Below, piece after piece: positions 54,668 to 64,000 of a stretch of 64,000 nt of DNA. The notes under the pieces were generated by a model that ran no database searches, was not told the DNA's origin, and saw nothing but the letters and a program-made list of their open reading frames with translations. A program made the position numbers and the translations under genes. Source of the DNA: Prinia subflava. Lineage: Eukaryota > Chordata > Aves > Passeriformes > Cisticolidae. How positions within the stretch are numbered: the stretch's first letter is position 1; each line of letters starts with the position of its first letter. The stretch is from the NCBI RefSeq assembly GCF_021018805.1, contig NC_086248.1, positions 55,123,485 to 55,187,484 of the forward strand. Reading direction: 5' to 3'.

Positions 54668-55754
54668 GAGCATGAGGTTGTAAATTGTCTTAGAAGGAAA
54701 ATGGACTGGCTGCAGGCTGTCCTTGAGCCTTAAGTAGCTGAGTACCAATAACCAGTTTGGCACTGTCAAACTTGTACAATAGTCAGTACTTTTAGACCTG
54801 TAATTCTGATGTTGGTGTACACAGCCAAACTTCTGTCAGGCTCTTCACCCTGCCTGAATTGTTGTCCTAAATTGGTGTAGGGAAAATTCACTTCTTATTC
54901 AGTATTTCATCTGGATCCCAATCCCCAAATCTCAAAATCCATCACGAACTTTATTTTTTCTGGTGATGGCTTAATCCCTTTGAATATCTGCCAATCTCAG
55001 GTGAATTTTATCTTGGCACTTGCTAAGTTTCCTGTGAGTTAAAATCCTCAGGCATGGATAATTCATTTCACTCACTAGAGAGATTGTACCCTTTTGCTAA
55101 GAGGTGAATTGTCTTACCCCATGGTCTGTTATTGTGTTATTCTGTTTCACATCCTAGCAATAATTTTTAAATAACATTTTATTCAATCTTTCATTTTGCT
55201 ACAAAGCACAAGGATTGAACAAAACCCTATTAAGACTCAGCCATGTTTTCTGTATCACTTACTGTGGCTGAGCACAGTCAGCAAATATACGTTTTTTTCT
55301 GTCTTAAAAATCCATTACCATCTAGGATAGCCTAATGCAGTCAAAAAGGTTTCCCTTTCTTTCTCTCTCACATCCTCTTTTGCTTTTCACATCCACCTCA
55401 TTGGTACAATATAAGAGTTTTTTCCAGCACGAAGTGATGAGTTCACTCTTGCAGTTCTACAAACTGTAACCTGTGATGAGGTGAGTTCTAGGGATTGAAC
55501 CCCCTTCTCAAGTCAGGATTTATCTTTCTCTCTTAAAATGAAATTTGCTGTAGTGTTTTTGTGTTTTGAAGCACAGTTGATCCTCTGATTTGATGACTTA
55601 AATATTAATTTATGTGGAGCCCCACCTGTGTGCCCTGTTCATATATTGTATGTGTGTTCTCTGCTACAATTAATCTGAAATATTGGAAGAAGGGTCACGT
55701 GTAATACAGTCTGGATCATGGAGTCACTGCCTGTAATGCTTACTTCAGCACAAG

Positions 55755-55829
<75 letters not shown>

Positions 55830-57646
55830 CCCTTCCAAAAGAAGTGCATTAAAAAATCCATTTCATTCCTGTTGCCTTTTTTTAAACCATAATCTTTAAA
55901 GAAGGCATAAAATAAGAAAATAGTACAGGATTAGACTTTAAATAAAAACATGATACATGGTAAGGTCTGTCCAAGTTTAGTCTTCTCCCTCAGCAGCAGA
56001 ATGTGGGAATGCCTGTGGTGCTGCACTCAGGCTGTAAGGACAGGCCGGTTCTCAGAAGCTCCAGGTTACTGCTTCTGATGCCCCACACAGTAATCCTCAC
56101 TGTATAGCTACACCTGCATTCTTGGCATTCCAACCATGTTGCATTGTGCTGAACAACTGTTGTATGTGCTTTCTTGTCTCAGGAAGTCTCAAAATCATGA
56201 ATGACATAATCTGCTCTTGAGGAGATTCATTGCCCATTTCTTTCCTTCTCCTCATCCTTAACAAACTTTTCTTGGCCCCTCTAGCCAGATAAAGAAATGG
56301 GAGAACTTTTCTGTGTGGAAAACATAAAGGCAATGCAAACTAAAGTACCAGATTTTGACCACAGAGTTGGTTTTGAACAGAGTGCAAAGAAATGCAAGAA
56401 CTGATAATGGCGTGAATATCCACCCCTTATTCTTTTACTCTTGAAATGAGGAAAGGCCGAGAACAATGCTGCTTAAAGTAGAAGGATGAAGAAAATATAT
56501 AAAACTCCAGATTGGAACTGTTTAGCCTGATATAAAGAGCCAAATGACCAGCTGGAATAAATAATCAGTTTTCTGCTGATGTTATGGGGCAGATTTAGAA
56601 TTATTGGGATGCTAAAGTGGAAGGTGTGGAACTCTGTATACTATGTAGGTAGAGAGAAAATTTGCGAATGGAAAAAGGAGTGTAAAGAGATGAGAACCAT
56701 CAGTTTTAAGGCATGGTAATGAGCAATCCATTATGGTACAGAGTAAATTGGTAAAATTGTGATGATTAGTTCAGTTTTTGGCATAGCAGACATATTTTTC
56801 TGGATTGATTTCACTGAAGTGTTGCTAGAACAGTCTTTGACTCACTGAGTTTGAGGAAGTAGAAATATGGGGGAAGAAAGGGAGGGGGAGTTACTATTTT
56901 GCTAGAATGCAATATTAGAGCTGTAGGGATTTACTGTCATTAAAGGAGTGCTGCTATTAGATATGGAAATTAGTTTTTTAAGGAGTTTTGTGTTGTTTCA
57001 CAAAGAAAATGCCTTTATAACTGTTTAATATTTAGCATAGGAAGGATATGGAAGTAAGGCCCAGTGGTTTAAAAGCAGTAATTAGGAGTTAATTATTCTT
57101 GATTTTTAATGGTGAAGCAGACTCAAGAATAATGTTAATCTTGATTATTAGGTACTTGTTCAGCAAATGAGGTTATTTATTTGTAAAGAACATAGGATGG
57201 AAAAAAATAGTACTGTCCTCTCATATTCTTTTAATTTTTTCTTGCCCTAGATTATGAAGTCTATTTTCTCATGTGAAGGATTGATTGCATTAAATTTAAT
57301 TTTATGACACAGTAATGTTTCGAGATTTTTTTCATCCACAGATTTTGTTCCGCCATTTTTAACAATTTTTAAATTTCTGTGAATTAGATTAAGTGAGCTG
57401 TAGTCATACCTTCAGCATTCTTAACTCTTTAACTTCAGCTATTCCGATTTCATGTCTGAGGTCACCAAAACTCCCATGGCACAGAGCAATTTATTATGAC
57501 CAAGGACATGCCTGAATTTGTTGCTTATCTTGTCTTTGGATTATTTTCCTTTGGAAATCAAGAGGGACTTTTTGCAAGGTCAGGTGGTGATAGGACAATA
57601 CCTTTAAACTGAAAGAGAATGGTGAGTCCAGAGAAGTCCAGACTGC
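54668..57646 (+). other. Intron with a compound microsatellite, no gene recognised
   Basis: AT-rich intron. The AAT/AAG microsatellite at 55757-55828 is listed separately. Minus-strand open frames at 56097-56466 have no domain or splice support. Confidence 0.6.
55757..55828. repeat. Compound (AAT)n-(AAG)n microsatellite
   Basis: An uninterrupted block of AAT units, about 40 bases, passes directly into an uninterrupted block of AAG units, about 32 bases. It is nearly perfect, so it is likely polymorphic. Confidence 0.95.
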
Positions 57647-57796
57647 GGATGCCCAGTCACTGGAATTGTTCAATGCCAAGTTGCATGGGCTCTGAGCAAC
57701 CTGGTCTAGTGGAAGGTGTCCCTGCCCATTGCAGCAGGGGTGGGATTAGATGAGTTTTAAGGTCCCTTCCAAACCAAATGATTCCGTGATTCAATA
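57647..57796 (+). mobile_element. CR1 LINE, 3' terminal fragment
   Basis: GATGCCCAGTCACTGGAATT is followed by GAGCAACCTGGTCTAGTGGA, AGGTGTCCCTGCCCATTGCA and AAGGTCCCTTCCAAACCAAA. It ends near ATTCCGTGATTC. It corresponds to the last 150 bp of CR1 and is in the + orientation. Confidence 0.9.
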
Positions 57797-60700
57797 TTCT
57801 TGCAAGTGGGTGTCTTTTGACTTTTAGAGAGCAATAAAAGTTGAGGAAGAGCTTGTCCTGAAGAAGATCCCAAACAGTGGTTTTACAGGTTCAAGGCCAG
57901 AGCATTTAAAGAGAGGTCTAGACTTCTATGTACTAGTACTCTCCAAGTATCAAAAATAAGCTTTATGTTTACAAACCTTTGTATTGTAGAGCAGTGAACA
58001 TTTATACATGTACATCTCACAATATCAGATTAAAAACTGACAACAAATTTCAGCTCTTAAAAAAATCCACCACATTTAAAGTGGAAGTTAGGTGGCAAAC
58101 AAAAGGGAGGGAAGAAGGAACAAAACTAAATACATTATTTAAGGCAAAATCTATCATTTTGATAAAGGGGATTCAGATAGGAAAGGCCATGATATGTACT
58201 TAAAGTTAGGGGATGTTTTTAAATGCAATTCAAATTGATCTAAGGGTGTCTTGTTAGTGTTCCTAAAGCTGTTATCAAATTTGGTCAGATTCGGTAGACT
58301 TGATCCATGAAAGGAAAGACAGCAACTACTTGTGCTCAAAAATACATAACTTCAGGTTTGCCTAGGAACCCTGTGAAGTGGGTTTAGTTCCTTCAAGAGG
58401 AAGATTCTGGGGAAAAGGATTAGACCCATCTATTTCTACTGCCTTTGGATGTAGTTATGCTACCAGTTCAAACCTATGTGAGATGCTCATACTGAGAGAG
58501 GGGACTCTAACCTTCTTCCATTAGATGCAGAATCTAATTAAGTATGGTTACAGAGATGTTAAAAGCACCTTGCAAATAACATTTTTTTCATTAAAATTAT
58601 ACAGTATTTAAAATTATTAAATCAAGTTAAAATTATTACAGTATTTTACAGACACTGTTGGACATACTCTTGGATTGTAATTTTTTTTGCAAGATTTCAT
58701 CTCCGTTTTGCTGTTCAAACAATATACAGCTGTGTTTCACGGCTCACGATACTTCAACTGAAACAATTCAATGAAAATGCGTGTTGATTAAAATTTGACT
58801 TTTCTGTCCATAACTCACAAATATATCCATCATTGCTTTCCCCAGGGAAAGAGATGTACTATGTGAGAGATTGTGATAACATCAGTTTGTATGGAGCCTT
58901 TTTCTGAGCTCAGGAGGAGCAACACACGTTCAGCTCGTTAAGATTTACTTATTAAAACTTGTTTAACTATCTGTCTTAGTCCAAAAATGATTGCTTTTTT
59001 TAGTATACTTGACAGTAGCATGGAAAAGTCACAGCCAAAATAGCATCCCTTTGGAAGCTGTATAGTAACAAATAAAACTGAAGTTCCCATAGACTATTGG
59101 AAGGTCAAAGAAACAATAAGAAGAGGTGAATGTTTGTTAAATGACTTGCCTTGTCATGCTTGTCAGTAAACATTTGATTTACATTGTTGACAGGTCCATA
59201 AGCAGGGACTTTAAGGTTTTGGCAAAATATTTGGACTATAGCAATTAAAATTTTTGTATATACCCATTTGATTAGCTGCTGTGTTTTCTGGGCCTACACC
59301 TCCCTCAGCTTGGTGACCTAGCAGGGTGATTTTCTCCCTTCAAGACCATCCAGCTCTGTCTGTGGTCACTGGTGACCGAGGTTGATGGGGAAGCAGCCTA
59401 TGCTGTCACCCACAGTGTGTTACATTCTCGGTATTATTTCTGGAGGACCATTGAAGGCAAGAGACCGATGTGTCTGTCCGGTTCCAGAATTCAGCTTTTC
59501 CCTGGGACAACTGGGAAGCCTGATCTCTCTGTCTCTCTTAGGCTCTGAAAACAGTAGGATGCTTCCCCCTTGGCACCATCCTAGAGGACGCAGCAACTCT
59601 TCTGCTCTCCTTGAGCAGCCTGCTGACCCAAGCCACCCTAATCCATGTTCCTGGGAGCTGCTGGCACCAGGCAGCTCTGTGAATGGTGAAGGGCAGTGGA
59701 TAAAGTTGCCTGGATGTTTGCCATCACAATCTGCCTCAATCCTTTGGTGGTCCCGTTGCCATCTTGCACAGCGGATATCACTGTGGCTGTGTAAAACACT
59801 TCTGTAACTTGGCCTGTTCTCTCTACCAGAGTATTGGTGCAAAAAATTGAGTAAAACTCACAGCTTTTTAAGCCATCTTGTTTCCTTTGGCCACTTTGCT
59901 ATCTTTCCTGCCTGTTGCTCTAGACTTCTTATAAATTAGTTCAATTTAAGCATTAAACTACATTACAGGAGTTCGGGAATTTTCCGGTCAACAGGTGTAT
60001 TTTAATAGAAAAATTAACCCAAGATATTTAACAGGACTCCCTGTATGCCAGGACTAGATTCTTACATAACTTTTTAAATTTTGTTTGTTCTGGAGGCTCT
60101 TGCCTGTGGCGTCACATCCCTCAGTGCTTGCAGAGGGATGAGTAGGTTTAGTAGATCACATCCTCTTTCTTCATTTAGAGGTGGTCAGAAAATTTATATC
60201 AGAGCTTCTCAGGGATCTGTGTGAAGCAGAACAAACTTTAGCAATGTTTGCCAAGTCTGCAGCTCGAAGGGTCCTGCGGGTACTCTTGCTGTCATTACAG
60301 AACCTGGCAAGAGCACCACTTTCCCCGAATAGCTGCAACACCCTTAATTTCCTCTTTAGCAGAAATTCCCGACTTTATCAGTTTTATTATTTATTATATG
60401 TGCCAAATTAAATTAAAAAAACTTTCTAGAAAACTAGAAACCATGTATTCAGCACGAAGGACAGATTAATATTGCCTTGTAAGACAGGCCTGTATTTACA
60501 GAGCTATATATGTAAACCTAAAGAAGTTTGTTAGATGTCCCACATCAGGTGGGAACACCCAGTAACAGAAATGTCATCACCCTCATGTCATAATGAGATT
60601 ATAATTTCACCCTTCCTCCCAGTGCCTTATTTGTGTCAATTTCTTAAGTGACCACTTAAGAGACTTTTCATCCAAGTCCTTCTTAATTAACAAGGAAATG

Positions 60701-61791
60701 TTCAAAGTTGTGACTTTCCTGTTTGTACTTACTGTGTTAATTAGATATGGGCACGTGCTCATATTCGTGTTCATAGACTTTGTAAAAAGTGTATTAGAAA
60801 TAATTATTAGAATAACCCAAAAGGTAGATGGAGGCATGTCTGTTACCACAACCCTCCCCAGGTCGCCGAGCAGAACGTCTGCCACCAGAGTACAAATGTC
60901 TTAGCTGGTCTTGGTCTCCAACTCAAAATACTAAGGGTCTCTTTTGTAATGTTCCCCATGTTATCAGTGTTAGTTGCCACGAAAGGTTGTTGGAAGGAAA
61001 AACAAAGCCCAGTGTGTTGAGGCCGCAAGGGAAGGATTGCAGAACATTATCTTGGAGCATAGCTGGTAAAGGTTGTAAAACTGGCTTTTCCTATAAAAAG
61101 GATCCCCTGTTGCTTCCTTCAGTTAAATCTGTTACAAAAAAATCACAATCCGTGGGCTGATCATATGAACAATACAGGGGTCCAAACTGTCCTGACTCTC
61201 TCCAAATCTGGGATATCTACATACCCTCTAAACAGGCTGTGTCAGGGCTGTGAAAATGCTGTACCAGGACCATGATATCGGATTTGTTCCAATACAGTAT
61301 TTCAAAATTCTTCTCACAATCTTATAATGTGTAGGGGGGTGTGGACTTGGAGAGTAAACCTGGTCCAGTAGAAAGATACAGCAATGAATTTGAATACCAA
61401 GTTGGCTGTGGTTGCAGGCATCTGGTTTGTGTCCATAACTGCTAGCAGTAGGATGTAGGATCATAAAGCCTCTTTTGAATAATTCTGTGGAGCTGATAGT
61501 TCCCTTTGTAAAAAATGATGGTCATTTCAGGACAACTGGTGTGCTTCAGTTTTGGTAATAAAAAACACTGCTCAGCATGAATGCATTTAAGCACATTCAC
61601 AGAATATGAATTGGGTTTCATATTTTGAAAATTATAGAAGGAAATTCTGGGATAAACAAAATTTTTTTTAAATTTTTTTTTCTGAGCAACATTGAGAAGA
61701 CTGATTTTTTTCTATTCACAGGCACAGAAATAAAGTAGTGTCACAATATTGATGCAGATACAGTGCTGTGGTATATCTGTTCCCTTTTCAG
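57797..61791 (+). other. Intron with unclassified GC-richer patches
   Basis: Two patches stand out from the AT-rich background: about 59280-59840, and about 60080-61150. The second includes short CpG-bearing words near 60260-60330 and 60855-60890. They may be remnants of transposable elements I cannot name. Open frames across them (59382-59842 on both strands, 60181-60469, 60698-61160) show no domain. A weak exon-like segment at 57990-58091 was considered and not accepted. Confidence 0.45.
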
Positions 61792-61954
61792 AACAGAGAT
61801 TACAAACAGAGCAAGTTTGAATTTTTAAACCTACCTTTTGAATCTAAAACACTCATATCTGCAATGACTTCTACAGATATTCCAATAGTGTTAGACAGTC
61901 CACTCAAAGAAGCATTTGCCTGCTGCAAAGGAATTATATTCATCAAAGAGGCAG
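61792..61954 (+). CDS. Candidate internal exon of an unidentified gene (exon C)
   Basis: The segment contains NRDYKQSKFEFLNLPFESKT, then AMTSTDIPIVLDSPLKEAF and CCKGIIFIKEA. The acceptor is CTGTTCCCTTTTCAG before 61792 and the donor is GCAG|GTGAGC after 61954. It enters at a codon boundary, matching the exit of exon B, and leaves after codon base 1. The A-B-C series therefore enters and leaves in the same phase, the one required by the AKAP7 exons upstream and the expected one downstream. The frame upstream of the acceptor is open only to about 61768. I cannot name the protein. Confidence 0.5.
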
Positions 61955-64000
61955 GTGAGCAGCATGGAAGGAGAGATGTAAACAGGACAGATGTGTGTTA
62001 AATTGTCAATACTCGTTTTTACTACATGACCTGTTTCATTTTATCAACATATGAATGTTGATAAAAAATGGGAGGGAATGATACAATGGTACCCAGCTAC
62101 TTTGCCAGCCAACCATGGCTTTGCAGACACTCCCACAACTGCTATTTTGGGAGTATGAGAATAGAAACAAAGCATCAGGGAATTATATAGGCCCACATGC
62201 CTGCCCACCAACGTGGCTGCACGGATAAATCCAAGCACAGTTTTCATGCAAGCATATGCATACATTTGCATTCACATGTCAGTCAGATATCTTTCCAGTG
62301 GGAGTGCAGGGCTCTCTTAGGAGGTGTTACAGTCTTCACCCCAGACTTCTGATGAGCCATGCATATATCAAAATATTATAAATAAACAAAAAACCACGAA
62401 CCCATTCTTCTGTAGCTATATAAACTGTACTTTTAAAAGGCTCATTTAAGCAATCTGATGTTTTTCATTCTTGAGAAAGTACTTATAAGTGATCTACCTG
62501 CTTATTTTGAAATAATAAACACAATAGTAGATATATGGATTTTATACTTATATCTGTAAATGAGACTTGTTCTGCAGAAAGTATTCATGGGGGAACAGCT
62601 CTGGCCTTTTTTAGACCATACTACATGAGGTACTATGACTAAAATTACACTGTGAGTAAATGTAATCACTACTGTTGTGGTATCTGGAGGCCTCTGTGAC
62701 TGATTAGTTATATTCTGCATATTAAGCACTACAGGCTCAAATGTGACAGTGGCTGAGCACCATATTTCCCATTGATTTTGTACCAAGTTGCATGGATAGA
62801 TTATTAGCACCATGTGAGAAACGATTTCTGTGATCCATGAGCAGTTCTGAAAAACAAGAAACTCTGCAACTGGAAGCAAGTTTTATTTAAAATAATCATT
62901 AATAATTTAAAATGTTTTTTCTACTGACTAAACAGACCAAGACAACCAACACATTTTTGAGCATCTTTACTAAAAGCAAAGGAAATCAGTAATCAAAAGG
63001 CTTCATTCAAAGGAGTGTGTGGAATCAATTCAGAAAAGCTGTGAGGAGATGCTGCTCATAAATACCTTGGGTGCCCTGAGAGAGAAGAGTGTGAATTAAG
63101 TCCCTCCTTCCTGTAAGTTACAGGATAGATTTAGATCCAGGATTTAGAGATAGCAAAGAAATATGATAAGCAGTGAGTCAGAGAATGTGGAGTATGTGGC
63201 TGTTTGGTTTTGGGAATAATGCCTCTGCTTCCGTTGCATGGTAGCCTCAAATATTTCTCCTTGGAAATGATAATTATGTTTTTAATGAATTCTTGTATTT
63301 ACATTCTTATAATGTATTCTTATATTTGGTTTTAACCAAAACTATTCCCCTAGATATTCTTTCTAATATCTTTAGAATATTTATTTACACTTTCTCCAAA
63401 ATGTAAAGAGATGCTTTATCAAGATGTAGTCTGATGATTCTTCATGGGGAGAGCACAGTTCTTTCTTGCCTGTACTAACAGCGCTGTGGAGGCCCAGGAC
63501 TGGAAGAGCTGCTGTTCCAGAGCAGAATGATGAGATTTACAGCAAATAGAGGCACTACCTCTGAATATGAAGAGTTTTGTTTACTTCTCTCTCTCTTCCT
63601 TGAATCCCCATATGAATTATGCTTTATCAGAGAAATCACTCCCAGGTTATGCAGTACACTAGGAAGACTAATAAAAGTCTTTCATAACTATGTTCTGGCA
63701 AACTTTAATAAATTTACATATATGAAAAATGACCAATTTAGATAATTGAACAGTACAAAGCTTTGTGCTGAGAGCGTACAATAATATCTCTTTCACCAGA
63801 TGCGTGTGACTAAACAGCCTTTATTACTGGTTGCAGAATGCAAACACCAGAAGAGGACATGAAATGTATGACCTTTAAATATAGATGGAGGGAAACAGTT
63901 ATTTACCTGGTAGAGAGGACTGGGAAAAAGCAAATGGCATGACCAATGAGAATTGGACAATAAAATTTGCTTTTCCTGCAACAAATTCTTCGTAAAAGGA
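61955..64000 (+). other. Intron, no gene recognised
   Basis: AT-rich sequence to the window end. It contains the small hairpin at 62037-62070. A 125-codon minus-strand frame at 62502-62879 has no domain I recognise. The AKAP7 exon that should follow (starting GTGAGAAG) was looked for by eye and not found. Confidence 0.5.
62037..62070. repeat. Short hairpin
   Basis: CATTTTATCAACAT pairs with ATGTTGATAAAAAATG around an ATGA loop, with two extra A bases in the right arm. It could form a 14-bp stem. No function is apparent. Confidence 0.75.

Noticed and set aside
57990..58091. Exon-like open segment after TTTGTATTGTAG
   Set aside because: The donor (AG|GTGGCA) is weak, and its 2 to 2 phase does not fit between candidate exons B and C, which already join in phase.
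62502..62879. 125-codon minus-strand open frame with two potential N-glycosylation sites
   Set aside because: It matches no family I know, has no supporting neighbours, and its length is attainable by chance in a 64 kb window.
40255..64000. The canonical AKAP7 C-terminal exon (PKA-binding helix)
   Set aside because: I looked for a start resembling GTGAGAAG and for the RLVENAVLKAVQQYLEE helix. The AGGTGAGC at 61951-61958 is a donor site, not this exon. The exon should lie beyond the window.

Overview
The window is vertebrate nuclear DNA, almost certainly from a bird. CR1 LINE 3' ends finish in the ATTCTATG octamer tail, and there are solo copies of an avian endogenous-retrovirus LTR. Exons are short and separated by multi-kilobase AT-rich introns. 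The LTR family suggests a neoavian (perhaps passerine) host, but the sequence alone does not fix the species.

The backbone is the middle of AKAP7 (AKAP18), on the + strand. Three exons of the long, 2H-phosphoesterase-bearing form lie at 810-970, 7535-7647 and 17815-17959, with phases that join cleanly. A CpG-rich alternative promoter and first exon near 39.8-40.3 kb encode the short membrane-anchored form (MGQLCCFPFS start, 40206-40254). The exons at 17959 and 40254 both stop after the first base of a codon, as expected if both splice to the same downstream exon. Neither the N-terminal exons of the long form nor the shared C-terminal exons with the PKA-binding helix were found here, so the gene runs off both ends.

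Inside the second complete AKAP7 intron, on the opposite strand, is a full-length intronless copy of MSH5 (12054-14489, 811 aa). MSH5 is the meiotic MutS homologue that normally has many introns. The reading frame is intact and the ATPase motifs are preserved. No poly-A tract is recognisable, so this looks like an old, possibly functional retrogene. A CpG island (about 15.0-15.56 kb) lies just upstream and could be its promoter.

Three further + strand open segments (38981-39145, 45792-45988, 61792-61954) have good splice sites and mutually compatible phases. I cannot name their product. They are interleaved with AKAP7 and are either an unidentified gene or AKAP7 cassette exons.

The rest is intron: four CR1 3' ends (all +), two LTRs (both -), a near-perfect 77-nt hairpin at 10391-10467, microsatellites, and a few GC-richer patches I could not classify. 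No tRNA, rRNA or CRISPR structure was seen.
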